A stretch of DNA of 62,000 nt from Cryptomeria japonica (Eukaryota; Streptophyta; Pinopsida; Cupressales; Cupressaceae), in assembly GCF_030272615.1 (NCBI RefSeq), contig NC_081414.1, forward strand, positions 664,607,938 to 664,669,937, in the 5' to 3' direction. Below are positions 34,994 to 46,487 of the stretch, one piece after another. Each line of letters starts with the position of its first letter. Position 1 is the stretch's first letter. The position numbers and the translations under genes are program-made. The notes below the pieces were generated by a model, which saw nothing but the letters and a program-made list of their open reading frames with translations, searched no databases and had not been told where the DNA came from.

Positions 34994-35081
34994 GCTCATT
35001 AATATTATATGTCATATCCTTAAGAATTATAAAAATTGCTCATTAATATTGTATGTCATACCTTAAGAATTATATATCATA
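34994..35081. repeat. 44-bp tandem duplication
   Basis: Copies start at 34994 and 35038: GCTCATTAATATT followed by TATGTCAT and CCTTAAGAATTATA in both. Confidence 0.8.
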
Positions 35082-36213
35082 CCGCAAGGATAATATGAGT
35101 GTCCTATCCATTATACCTTTAAAATATTCTTCTAAATCCTTCTTACCTTGTTTCTCACATGTTAATAAACTTAATCACTTTAAAATATTAGTATATTTAC
35201 AATTACTCGTTAAAAATCATCATAATCAAACTTAGTAACTAATAAAACTTTTAAAAGGTATGATATCAATACCCCAAAAATTATAAACATCATTAGAAAA
35301 AGAAAACATAAAAACTAATCAAACCAATATCTCATGAACACATCAAACATAGTGTCATCCAATTCTTCACTTCACACTACAATTTTCTCATCATCTTTGA
35401 TAATATGACAATTTCAATTACAATAATTTATCTTTAAATATATATCATTATTGACAAAAAAAAACATTACAAAATATCCTCCACATTATATATTCTATAT
35501 TTCTCTTCAAAGAAATGTATACTACAACTTGTTAGTGTCCAAACACTCTTACACAACATAATCAACCACTCGAAATAATTGCTATTTTTTATGCTTTGAT
35601 TACTACACATAGAAGTTTCAACTTTTTTAATATAATTTTTATTAATCTCATCTCACCCACATAAGATTTTGTTTATTTATTTATATTATCCAGCCAAAAA
35701 AATCCACACAACCAAAAGAAACAAATAATTCTATTTTATTCAAAGGTTCTACTTTATATCACTTCAAAGTATCCAAAAAAGACCATATGTTAATTTTCTT
35801 ATCACCTCATCTATGTTGTGCAAACAATATAAATTATATCACTCAATTTTATTAAATAAAAAAGATAACTAACAAAATGATGTATTATTTAAAATTATAA
35901 AATACAAAATCATACAAATTTGTGCTTTTAACTTAAAAGGTCATCCAGACTGATCGTTCTTATTCGTATGGTTTTAGAAAACCTTAAAAGTAAACATGTG
36001 ACACATCAACATTATCTTTGAAGACATGAAATTGAGAAGCACATCAATTATCTAATTAATTTGAAATCTGAAACATAGATTGTAACAACGCATTCATTGA
36101 TGAGTATATTCAAGTCTGAGAAACAAAGGAGATAGTAGATATTTTGAAAAACAAAAAACTTTCAAGCCTAAATTCAACCATATTGTGAAACAAGTCATCA
36201 TTAAGGTTTTCAT

Positions 36214-36236
36214 TATATATATATATATATATATAT
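36214..36236. repeat. TA dinucleotide microsatellite
   Basis: An uninterrupted run of alternating T and A, 23 bases long. Confidence 0.95.
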
Positions 36237-36553
36237 CAAAACTGGTACAATAGTAACAAGTCGTTAATTTAGTTTTGATATATCTAAATATGACCTTTAA
36301 GATAGACTCCAGGTGAACAAGACAATGAGTTTTAGCCCAAAAATAAAATAAAATGCAAGTGTACGAGCTTGACCTAACCCTAAGATATGTAACTATTGTC
36401 TTTGTAGAACATATGCTCTTAAATTTGCAAGGCTATATAGCTAATCTCGATCGTAAGTATAGAAATTGTACACTTGATTTATTTCATGGGTATGTAACCC
36501 TTTAGGCCTTTCCGCAACTGATGATCATCATATACTACCATTTCCACACTTAC

Positions 36554-36748
36554 CACAAACTTTAGTTTCTTTATATGAGAAGTGTTGTGTAACAGCATGG
36601 GAACTCTTGCATACCCACCACTATCATTCTCTGTGATATCATCTATGTTACTCTCCCTTTCTCTCTTGTTGTCGATTGTTGCCTTCTGAAAAACACATTG
36701 CAGGTAATCTGATTCATCATTTTGCTTTGTTGACAATATTTTCCACAC
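36554..36748 (-). pseudogene. Exon-like piece of an unidentified minus-strand gene
   Basis: On the minus strand a CAG acceptor-like sequence at 36749-36751 is followed by 65 open codons (VWKILSTKQNDESDYLQC at the start, GGYARVPMLLHNTSHIKKL near the end) and then by a consensus donor GTAAGT at 36548-36553. Length is a multiple of three. Without splicing, the frame stays open to 36479. The protein is not recognised. It lies about 115 bp left of the element D target site, and further exon-like sequence of the same orientation lies right of D at 53382-54165. It may be the downstream part of the same gene. The link is inference. Confidence 0.35.
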
Positions 36749-36868
36749 CTGCTCTGCTCATTAAAACACACACAAACCATGGGTTTAACACCCAATAAAA
36801 TAATTCTCTCAAAGTTAAGAGGGAATAAAGTTGTTATTAATTTAGAACAACAAATAGAAATATGTAAT

Positions 36869-38596
36869 TGTAGTCACATAAATCTGTCCACTTAATTAAA
36901 TGAATACTTAGTATTTATTTGATTATTTAACCATCAATTAATAATTAATTAAATTAATATATTTAATTAATTCATCTTAACCCTCTTCTCCTATTAATTA
37001 AATAAATTATTCAATTTATTTGATTTAATTCACTTAACCAAATTCAGACCATTAATTAAATAAATAAATCATATTTATTTAATTAAATCTTCTCTCACAT
37101 TTAAATAAATTAATATTTATTTAAAACCCCCAAAATCCCACCTCTCACATTTAAATAAATAAATAATTTATTTAAATCACCTTTATCCTCCACCCACTTG
37201 TATTTTCCTACAAAAGCAAGTTGCACAACTATTTTAAATAAATTATTTATTTAAAATCCTATTTATCCTCACCCACTTGAAACCTTTAATGGTTTCTCTT
37301 AAAGTATTCAAACTTGATGGCTTTAAAGTCTTCAAACTTGATGGCTTCCTTCTATAGTCTTCTTAAGACTTTAATGGTTTTCCTTAAAGTCTTCAAGCCT
37401 TTAATGGTTCCCCTCAAAGTCTTCAAGCATTTTAATGCTTTATCTTCCTTTTTCTCATTTAAATAAATTAATATTTATTTGAATATTTATCCAAATACAA
37501 CTTGCACACATTTATTGAAATAAATGAATTTTTATTTTAATAAAATCTTATTTTCCCTCACCCACCAAATCCACTTGCAAAATCTAATCCCCTTCTAGAT
37601 TCTTCTAACCCCTTCCTAATTAGCTTAATCCATCCCCTAATTATTGTCACATTCCTAAGCAAAATGGAGTCACTTCTCAAAGCCTAAAAGTCTTGGATAA
37701 CCTTTGAAAGCTTCCAACCTTCAACCACTAAATGGCTCAAAGTCTTTGATAACCATTGAAGGCTTTCAACCTTCAACCACTTAATCCCCAAAGTCTCCAA
37801 TAACCATTAATGGTTACCTCAAACCCTCCCACATGGTTAAAACATTTGTTTTGACTCAACCTCTACCCAACCCAAGGGTCTCATCAAGCCTTTAATGCTT
37901 TGACCATGATTATCTCTTAATCATTTGCACAAAGGTTTATCCTTGCATTAACTCCTAATCCAGTGGGTAATCCTAATTTAGACTTGACCCTTACCTTCTA
38001 GATAACCATGAGGTCCTCTCAGGCCTTTAATGCCTCCAACCTCTTCTCTCAACCCAATCCTATGTTGACACTTGTCACCATTTTATTGGTGCCAATTGTG
38101 CACATGGATCCCCAACTTTCAAACTTGGCCCTTGATTAAACCATTCAATCTTAACCCTTCATTTCCCCATTTCTTCTATAAATAGAACCCTTCTCCTCAA
38201 GCAAAAGAGAAGCATTTTAGAGTATTGTTGTTATACTGGCATTAGCATAGAGCTTTTTCATAGCATCACTATCTACTCTTGCATAGTATTTGCTTATCAT
38301 ATTCAACCATCTTGAATCTCCATATGGCATCCATGGCTAGTGCTAAAAGCTGAGAGCTACACTCATTTGGGACTTGGAGAGGAGAGAAACAAGGGAGAAG
38401 CATCAAAAGGCATCATGGAAGCATCTTAGGGAGGCTCTTCTCCTTTCTTTTATTTTGTTAAACTTCTTTCATGCTTTTTGAAATCTCTCTTGATATGTTT
38501 GGAATGGTTTTTAGTTCTTTGTTTTGTTTTTATGGTTGAAACTAACTTATTAACATTGAACTTTGTTGTTGCCTTGTCCCCATTTCCATGACATCA
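36869..38596 (+). repeat. Element D 5' LTR
   Basis: 1728 bp, TGTAGTC to GACATCA. The first 600 bp hold several AT-rich near-palindromes built on TTTAAATAAA/TTTATTTAAA (around 37100, 37150, 37232 and 37457) and a cluster of AAAGTCTTCAA / TTTAATGG words (37280-37440). A TATAAATA box is at 38177-38184. Differences from the 3' LTR are at 38016, 38236 and 38269. Confidence 0.96.
38177..38184 (+). promoter_or_regulatory. Element D LTR TATA box
   Basis: TATAAATA followed by GAACCC, about 420 bp before the LTR end; the same box is at 52622-52629 in the 3' LTR. Likely start-site selector for element RNA. Confidence 0.7.
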
Positions 38597-38598
38597 TT

Positions 38599-38614
38599 TG
38601 GTGAACCCGACGTG
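38599..38614 (+). other. Element D primer-binding site, tRNA not identified
   Basis: TGGTGAACCCGACGTG starts two bases after the 5' LTR. The identical 16 bases sit at the same place after the LTR of element E (57839-57854). Position and the leading TGG (complement of tRNA CCA) make it a PBS; I could not match it to a plant tRNA from memory. Confidence 0.75.
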
Positions 38615-41294
38615 AATCAAAGAGCAATCATTTTGAAGACTACTAACTTTTGAATGTTTTAATTGACACACAGGTCATTCTCTTGCATTTTTCTTCTCAA
38701 TTTAGCACCTTCGCAAATTGATACTTTAACGCTATTGTCTATAATGTTGCTCTTTCATGTTAAATAGCACTTCTGTTTTCACACAGAGTAGAGCTATTGT
38801 AACAAAGAGTTGTAAGAAAATTCCTTGTAACCGAAAACCAAAAATTTTAGGCTTGTAGAAGCCCACCAAAACATGCAGATTTTTCTAACTAATTATCTTT
38901 TGTGCAGGTTTTAACTAACCCCTACAATAGCATTATTTTTAGCAATTTTAGCTTAGGAAATAAATTTGTTCATATTGCTAACTTTGTCTTTCAAGTTAGG
39001 ATAAAATAAATTCATTTTCCTTTTGGGTTAAAATCAACTACACTTTCATTTGGAGTTTTAAAAAGAACCATATCTTTCGTTTGGAGCTCTAAAAAAGAAT
39101 CACACTTGTTCAAAGTTAAAAAGAATCACAAAAACAAACACGCAAATTTTTTTTGTTGCAAAGTTAGGAACAAATTCTTTTGGTGCTTAAAATCAACAAG
39201 GCAAATTTTATTTCTTGCATCAAGATAAAACTTACAATCCACACTTCCATTTTTGGTGCAAATAAAATTCACAATCAACTTGTCTCATTTTTAAAGCAAT
39301 TTTACTTCATGCAAACGTGTTTTTCATTAAGTTGACTAGGATTTTCAAATTCTAGTTTACTCCAACAATTGCCTTTGAAAATTAAAAAGAACACCATGAT
39401 TGTTGGAGCAACATCTCCAAATAGATAGAAAATCATTGCGATGACAAATTAAAAGGAACAAGTGAATTTTGTGTTTGGCACTCTTGTGCAAAAGAGTTGG
39501 TTGAGTGGTCCTACCTCTAACACACACTATCCTCTCCCTTGGCTCTCATGGTCCTAGGTGCAAGAGAAAAGTGTTAGTAACGCTCAAATTTTATCTTTTT
39601 AAGAGAGGCCTGCCAAGGGATCAATACTCTTGGGAACGACCTCGAGCGGTAAATCCTTCGAGCTGCTATAGAAATCAGGTGAGAGCGAAAGCTATAGCCT
39701 TGGGTATAGCTGTTCCTACAGTGTAACTGGCCGAAACGACAAATGGGCCCCACCACCAGTTACAAGGCTCTTAAGTGAGTCACTGCAGAATGAACTTATG
39801 TCCAAAAATATCGAACATGACTAAACACTTTTAAGTAGTAGCCCACCCGTTCTATTGATTGAGGATATTTGAGATATAATTTAGTGCAAGAGCATAGATG
39901 GTTTTGCTCCCAAGATACTCACCATACATATTTCCTTGAGTAGAAACATAGCTTTTTGAAAAGTCACTTGTGGCTTGATAAAAGTGGTGACTCCCCCATC
40001 ATAGGGATCATCTATTTGTTATGCTCGTGCAAGACTTAGTATATCACATCCTTACCTGCCACGACGGGATTCATAAGGTATGTAGTACCAAAGTCGAAGA
40101 AATATCAAGATGTGGGCTAAATTTATCACAACTGGCCATTTGACCTTAGGGATAAAAAGTGTTTGAAGTGTGTTCGTTTTACAGACCAAGTGCAAATTGA
40201 GCCGACTTCAGGCTTTGGAAATACACTTTAAAATAAATCTAAAGGAAGGGTCATATACAAGTCCAAAGATTGGGTTGATCTAGACCCATACTCATTTGTG
40301 CCTTTGGGGGCAACATTCTTGTGTTTGTGTGCTTGCTTTGTTTTCTTGTCAAAGAAAAATCAGCAAATCACTTTCAAAAACAAAGTACTCATCCAACATT
40401 TCTCAAAAACAACCAAACACATCAAAAACAAAGTACAAACAACAAAGAGTCAAATTTTATGACCATTCTTCACATCTTGCGAAAGAAGAAGTGTCATCAG
40501 AATATCAACTTAAGAAGGAGACCATTAAGCTCAAAGGCTTTGATCAAAAGGAGGAAATTCTTCTATCTCAATAGACAAATCTTTGTCTCACATAGAGTCT
40601 TTCTACATCGCATGCGTCTCTATCTTCAAGGTAAAACAAACGAATTTGATTCCGAATCATTGAACTGCAGAGCTTTTATGCAATATAGAGCTCTGAGTTA
40701 TCACAAAAATCAAGGAGGAAAGATTAATCCCAACTTCTTCCCAAACATCTGTATCACCTACAACACAGCTCGAGAAGTGCCACCAACGCCTGAAAGGGAA
40801 GAAGTAGAGTTTGTTCCATTTGTAACACAAAGTTTTTATTGAAAGTTGAAAAACAAAAGCATCCAGTATCTTATTCATACATCATCACTTCATCATCAAT
40901 CCATCCCAAAATTCTCAAAACATTAAGAGGTTCTTGTCCCAAATTCTCTTTTAGATATTGCTTGAAATCAAATGCATCACATCACTTTTTAGATTGTTTC
41001 TACATCTAGGATAAGCTCATCCTAAGAGACACATCTACACAGGTTAAAACTAGTTCATGAGTGAATCCTCTCATTACTAGGTAGTTAAATCTGTAACACA
41101 TCTCAGATTTCTCTACACCTTATCACATCAAAACTTATCAAACAAACAAGCAATTCAAAGAAGGAATTTTGGTTACATCCACCTTAAAAGTGCTAGAGAT
41201 CCACGTGCAACACAATTCACCAACTATCAACCTTTCATTTCATCAAAAACTCATCATTATTTTCACACAACTTCAACAACAGCTTGCAAGCAAA
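38615..41294 (+). other. Element D leader
   Basis: 2.7 kb between PBS and gag. It includes a block (39641-39800) with CTCGAGCGG, TTCGAGCTGCTATA and CTTAAGTG that has a counterpart in the leader of element E (59251-59400), which suggests a conserved RNA element such as a packaging or translation signal. An open frame of about 170 codons (40321-40842) has no recognisable domain and probably is not a gene, although some Tat/Ogre elements do carry an ORF here. Confidence 0.6.
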
Positions 41295-43082
41295 ATGGCT
41301 CAAACCCGATCACAGTCAAGGCAACGAGAAATAGAAAGGGAAGAAGAAGAAGAGGAAAATCTCAATGAATTTCAAGAAGCACTTGGAGGAAATATGAATG
41401 ACGAAAACCCAAGTACTCCCACTCCTGCAATGATAGAAAGGGCTCAGCATAACCCTCTGTTTAACAGATTGTTTGACGAAATACTCAGGAGCAATGCGGA
41501 TGCTCACTTCTTAAGACTCGCTCAAGAAGGAGCAAAACTCCCCTCGGACTTTGATCTTGCCCAATTAAGACAAGCATCAGAAAGACAAAGTCGCCATGAG
41601 GAGGAAAGAGGTAGAGATCACATCAGATATAACATTCCTCGAGGTAACCCACCACCTCCTCCTCCAAATGAAATGGAGATGTTGCGGCAACAAGTCAAGA
41701 ATCTTGCCCAACAACTTCATAGTGGTGTTAAGACCAATCAATTCTCACTTAACGACATCTGTCCCTATCCGTTTGATAGGAATCTTTATATGCCACCCTT
41801 TCCACGCGGGTTTGAAACACCCAAATTTGAAAAATATAGAGGAAAGGGGGATCCCCGTGATCATGTCCGAGAATTTCATTCTGCTTGTCTTGAAGTGGCT
41901 TATGAGGACACATACCTAATGCGCCTTTTTCCCCAAAGCTTGGGAGGAACAACCACATCATGGTTTTCCCGACTACCAGGTGGCATTAGAACATTTGAGG
42001 AACTCATCCAGAAGTTCCTATCTCATTACTCTTATAACATTGAATGCGACATCACCATGGCTGATCTATGCAATACCAAACAAAAACTAGGTGAACTATT
42101 CTCAGTATTCCTGCAACGATGGCGCCAAATGTCTAGCAGACGTTCTCTTCAGTTACCTGAACGAGAACTAGTGGAAATATTCATTTCCAACTTAAACGAA
42201 GAAATGGAATTTCACCTGGATGTCAAAGACACAGACTCTTTTAATGATATGATCACCAAGGGTTTAAAGTGTGAACGGGCACTCATCAAGAAAGGACTCA
42301 TCAAAATCTTTAATGAACCAAAAGATGGTCCTCGCCCGCGCTTCAATAGCGATAAACCAAACTTCTGGAACAAGAATAAAAATATCGTCAACGATGGGGT
42401 TGTGGATGCTCGAACTATCCAAAATGCACAACCTGTGGTTCGGTTTGCAGGACAAAATCCTCCACCTCAGAATAACACAAATGTTCCTCCTAATCAAGGT
42501 CACATCACATCTCATGATGAACCAAGACCTCGTCCACAAAAACAAAAACGCACATACACTCCCTTAGGGGAACCCATTGAAACAGTGTTGCGACAACTCC
42601 TTTCTCAGAATTTGGTCACTCTACCTAAACTATCCAACTATGAGCCTCAGGTCAAACCAGCATGGTGGAGAGATACTGAACACTGTGAGTTCCATCAAGG
42701 ACGAGGACACAAGACAAGTAATTGCCACCGATTGAAGGATCTCATTCAGGATCTTATTGATCAAGGAGAAATTGAAATTGAAGGACATGACCCAAAAACG
42801 ACCAATAATGATCATCTCATGTTCAAGGATCCACTTCCATCACAAGATCAAAGGGGTCCTTCCACTTCCCGGCGAGGCACTGATACCACTGATTATACGC
42901 AGGCTGCGTATAACTACACTATAAATCACCTGTATGATGCCAGTGAACAAATTGCAACTATAACCTTCAAAAATCCCACCTCAAATTGCAATGTTGTTAC
43001 GCGTCGCGGCAAAGTTACCATCAAGGCAGCTCCACAAGGCACCACCTCCATCCCAAGCAGTATAATCTTGTGGAACAATTAG
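41295..43082 (+). CDS. Element D gag, intact
   Basis: 595 residues from ATG 41295 (MAQTRSQSRQ) to TAG 43080; the frame is open further upstream but this ATG begins the conserved part. It forms the virus-like particle that packages element RNA. Seen: a Glu-rich N-terminus, a retrotransposon-gag core with FETPKFEKYRGKGDPRDHV (about 41811-41867), DTYLMRLFPQSL and FSVFLQRWRQ, and a C-x2-H-x4-H-x4-C finger (CEFHQGRGHKTSNC, about 42684-42725) in place of the usual CCHC knuckle. No internal stop. The last codons run past the point where the protease frame opens, so gag and pol need a -1 shift or there has been a one-base loss near 43055. Confidence 0.92.
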   Translation: MAQTRSQSRQREIEREEEEEENLNEFQEALGGNMNDENPSTPTPAMIERAQHNPLFNRLFDEILRSNADAHFLRLAQEGAKLPSDFDLAQLRQASERQSRHEEERGRDHIRYNIPRGNPPPPPPNEMEMLRQQVKNLAQQLHSGVKTNQFSLNDICPYPFDRNLYMPPFPRGFETPKFEKYRGKGDPRDHVREFHSACLEVAYEDTYLMRLFPQSLGGTTTSWFSRLPGGIRTFEELIQKFLSHYSYNIECDITMADLCNTKQKLGELFSVFLQRWRQMSSRRSLQLPERELVEIFISNLNEEMEFHLDVKDTDSFNDMITKGLKCERALIKKGLIKIFNEPKDGPRPRFNSDKPNFWNKNKNIVNDGVVDARTIQNAQPVVRFAGQNPPPQNNTNVPPNQGHITSHDEPRPRPQKQKRTYTPLGEPIETVLRQLLSQNLVTLPKLSNYEPQVKPAWWRDTEHCEFHQGRGHKTSNCHRLKDLIQDLIDQGEIEIEGHDPKTTNNDHLMFKDPLPSQDQRGPSTSRRGTDTTDYTQAAYNYTINHLYDASEQIATITFKNPTSNCNVVTRRGKVTIKAAPQGTTSIPSSIILWNN

Positions 43083-43762
43083 ACAAAACCCCTGCACTTA
43101 TATCCATTTTGGAGCTTTTACGTCTGTCACCCTCTCATAAAACTATCTTGGATCAAGCACTCCAAGAGGCGTCAGTCCCTGCAAACCTGAACACGGACCA
43201 ATTTCAAGCCATGGTTGGAAATCTAAAGTCATCACCTTGTCTCACTTTTTCTGAAAGTGACAACTCTTCCTTCCAACAACCTCATAACGCTTCACTACAC
43301 ATTGAAGGCTTTATCAACCAACACAGGATCAAGCGAGTCTTGATTGATAATGGAGCAGGCCTAAACATTTGTACACTACAGTTGGTCACAGCATTGGGAT
43401 ATGCAATAGAATCAGTGGATCCTCGCAAGAAGATCACCATCAAGGCCTATGATGATGCAGAGCGTTCATCCAAAGGAGCTGTGGTACTACCAATCCGAGT
43501 AGGCCCTGTGGTAAAACACATAATTTGTCAGGTTCTGGACCTTCCTCTGCCATATAATCTATTATTAGGAAGACCTTGGATACATGCCATGCAAGCTGTT
43601 CCATCTACCTACATCAATGTATCAAGTTCCCACATAATGGTGCAGAGATCACAATCCTGGGTGATGCAAATCCCTTTGCATTTTGCCATAATATCAGCCA
43701 TCAACCAGAAATTACTATTCCTAATAATAGGGAAGCCATTTCCTCTACATCATATGTAAGTC
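43046..43762 (+). pseudogene. Element D protease
   Basis: In the -1 frame relative to gag. Aspartic protease with active-site VLIDNGAGLNICT (about 43336-43374): Asp-Asn-Gly-Ala, a form found in Tat-type elements. LLLGRPWIHAMQAVPS follows at about 43562-43609. Near 43610-43615 the readable sequence moves one frame down again (CIKFPHNG, EITILGD), consistent with one missing base. The second shift lies in conserved sequence and is most likely a mutation; the gag-protease shift may be natural or a mutation. Confidence 0.88.
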
Positions 43763-44070
43763 CCACCTCTCTTGCCAGTTTGAACACCCCTATACCCAAG
43801 CAAGAAAAGCTTAAAATGAAAGTCGCAGAGGAAGGTCCCGGGGAATATAACTTAAGTCAACTCTTTTGTGTGGGACAAATGCCCACTTCTCCTAAAACAC
43901 ATGGTAAACCACAGCAGTTACTCCAGCAACGACTAATCACGCCAGCATGTGCTTGGACGCCTTTCATCCTTGGAAGGAGTCAAGAGGAAGAAACACAAGA
44001 TGAGGACCTAGCGGACTGGATCTATAAAGATCCCATCACCACTGACAAACCGCGAGTTACACTTCCTATA

Positions 44071-44220
44071 GAACAGTATGGCAAAGGCCTCCTCATTATG
44101 CAAAGAATGGGATATGATGGTCAGAGTGCTTTGGGATACTGCAAACAAGGATGACATGAACCGCTGCTGCCAGAGTTCAAGCCCAAAGGTAATACAGGCC
44201 TAGGCTTTGAAAAAGAGATC
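44071..44220 (+). pseudogene. Element D G-patch domain
   Basis: After protease, QYGKGLLIMQRMGYDGQSAL, LGYCKQG and, after a TGA at 44152, PKGNTGLGFEKE match the glycine pattern of a G-patch, an RNA-binding module known in some retroelement polyproteins next to protease. The TGA interrupts it and fits CGA to TGA. Confidence 0.72.
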
Positions 44221-45333
44221 CTTCCTAAACTCAGATTTAAAGGAAAACCTAGCAAACCATTTTGCCCACCTACTGTAAAGAGGACACCTTTCATAATCAA
44301 AGCACCATCAAGCAATATTGTCACTGCCCCATCGAGGCTCACAAACCCACCGCAACCGTCATCAGTGCCAAAAATCCCACCAATCGAACTAGTAATCCCA
44401 TCCACAGTAGTCATCACATCAATAACACCAATAGCAGCAGCAACTATATCAGAACCCGCAGCAGCATCTATGGCACCAGCCCTTCCAGCAGAAGTCACTA
44501 AATCAACACTGCCGATACTTCCAGTGACAGATCTTTTAAACCCCATCATGATTCCTGCAGCACCGATCACTACAAAGATACATAAACCAATCACACCTGC
44601 CATATTTAACTCCAAAGACATCCCAGTATGGTATAGCAATCGGATGCTGGAGAGTGATTCAGAGACCGACTCACATGAGTGGGAATTTGATTCTGTACAG
44701 CTTAACACTTCAGATGAGGAAGACACATCACCACCTCCGCCCCACAAAGACATCCCTGTTTACGGAGAAGCACAGATAAAGACCACTTGGGTACCTGAGC
44801 TGGAAACATCTTCCACAGACCCTACGTCTCATCCTACGCCTGATTCTGACAGGGAGAGTACCATCAACGACCTTCACCACACTGTCTTAACCCTCACTGA
44901 TACCTCTAACGAACTTAATCTAATCGATGAAGTAATGCCCATTATCCACCCTGAACTCATCGAATGGAACCAACCAAATCCCCCATGTCTTGACCTCTTC
45001 CAAAATGATGAGGCTATCATTGACTTTTTGGAATTAAGGGATAATCTACCAAGCGGGGATCACAAAGCTGGATTCGCCATTGAACTTAATAGCGCAGCAT
45101 ACTTCGGGGCGGATGCCAAACCTTTCAGCTGCAAAAATATAACAATGAAACATGGATCTTCCAGTGAAAACCACACTGTGGCACTGTTTGATCCAACAAA
45201 AGTAAAAAGAAAGAGCGTATCCAACGGTGAAAACCTCTCTGAGGCACTTGAGGATGAAGGGTTTGACATTCTCCCTGCTAGTACACAACAGGAATGATCG
45301 ACGATTCTCATTGAGGAGACTAAAGAATACAAT
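44221..45333 (+). pseudogene. Element D protease-RT linker
   Basis: About 370 codons in the same frame as the G-patch. The first part (to about 44600) is rich in Pro, Ala, Ser, Thr and Ile; the second (44630-45290) is acidic. One stop, TGA 45295, fits CGA to TGA. No fold is recognised. An antisense open frame of 210 codons (44121-44753) is a by-product of this composition. Confidence 0.7.
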
Positions 45334-46487
45334 GTGGGGACTCCTGAAAACCCTCATATCATACATCTGGCATCTCTTCTCACTCCAAAGGAACAGCCTC
45401 AATTTATAGAGTTCTTCCAACAGCGTCAGATCAACTTTGCATGGTCATATGCAGACATGCCTGGGCTTGATCTTGATTTAGTCATGCATCATCTCACAGT
45501 AGCAAAAGGAGCCAAACCTGTCAAGCAGAAGCTTCGTAAGATGCATCCTCAGATTGCCGTGCTAGTCAAAACAGAACTCAACAAACTCCTGGATGTTGGT
45601 TTCATTAGACCAATTGATTATGCAGAATGGATCTCCAACATTGTACCAGTTGGCAACCCCTTACCAAAGAAGAACCTAAATTTATAGAGTTCTTCCAGAA
45701 GCGTCATATCAACTTTGCATGGTCATATGCAGACATGCCTAGGCTTGATCCTGATTTAGTCATGCATCACCTCACCGTAGCAGAAGGAGCCAAACCTGTC
45801 AAGCAAAAGCTTCGTAAGATGCATCCCCAGATTGCAGTGCTAGTCAAAACAGAACTCAAGAAACTCCTAGATGTTGGTTTCATTAGGCCAATTGATTATG
45901 CAGAATGGATCTCCAACATTGTGCCTGTCAACAAACCAAAAGGGGGCATCCGCATTTGTACTGACTTCAGAGATCTGAATAAGGCATGTCCTAAGGATGA
46001 CTTCCCCTTACCAAATATCGACATCATAGTGGATTTGACAGCAGGACATGCCATGCTTTCACTCATGGATGGCTTTTCAGGATACAATCAAATAAGGATC
46101 GCACCAGAGGACCAACATAAGACAGCCTTCACATGTCCATGGGGCACATATTGCTGGAATGTAATGCCCTTCGGTCTAAAGAATGCAGGAGTGACCTATC
46201 AAAGAGCAATGACCACCATCTTCCATGACATGATGCATACTATGATGGAAGATTATGTGGATGACTTACTAGCAAAATCACTCACTAGAGATGGGCATCT
46301 CCACATCTTAGATCAAATCTTTGATAGACTGGAACAATATCATGTTCGACTCAACCCAAAGAAATGTGTCTTTGGAGTGACCTCCGGGAAGCTTCTAGGA
46401 TACATTGTCTCAAGCAAAGGCATTGAGGTCGATCCAGCAAAGGTTAAAGCAATCATGGACATGCCACCTCCAAAGAATATCAGTTAG
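45334..46487 (+). pseudogene. Element D reverse transcriptase
   Basis: The first RT start (45334-45687) runs into TAG 45685 after the duplicated segment; the second copy continues in the new frame (45627-46487) through GGIRICTDFRDLNKACPKDD, SLMDGFSGYNQI, MPFGLKNAGVTYQRAM and catalytic YVDD at 46254-46265. TAG 46485 fits CAG to TAG and the frame continues beyond it. Catalytic residues are intact. Confidence 0.94.
45380..45935 (+). repeat. 278-bp tandem duplication at the start of RT
   Basis: The segment from about 45380 to 45657 is repeated at 45658-45935 (AATTTATAGAG at 45401 and 45679). Both copies encode IEFFQxRxINFAWSYADMP through PIDYAEWISNIVPV. The copies differ at roughly 6% of positions. 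Because 278 is not a multiple of three, the second copy is in a different frame, and only that frame continues into the RT palm. Confidence 0.93.

Larger units (their letters stand above)
32706..36478. other. AT-rich intergenic DNA
   Basis: No ORF above about 65 codons and no recognisable motif. The stretch contains two short tandem duplications and a TA microsatellite, listed separately, and a short inverted pair CCCCTTGA/TCAAGGGG at about 34621-34638. Undetected short exons of a minus-strand gene cannot be excluded near its right end. Confidence 0.55.

Noticed and set aside
40321-40842. 173-codon ORF in the element D leader
   Set aside because: Basic, Gln/Lys/Thr-rich with no recognisable motif and overlapped by another frame. 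An upstream ORF as in Ogre elements is possible, but I cannot support it.
44121-44753. 210-codon antisense ORF in element D
   Set aside because: It lies opposite the biased Pro/Ala/Ser/Thr linker of pol, which is coding on the plus strand; the Gly/Ala/Val-rich antisense translation is a composition effect.
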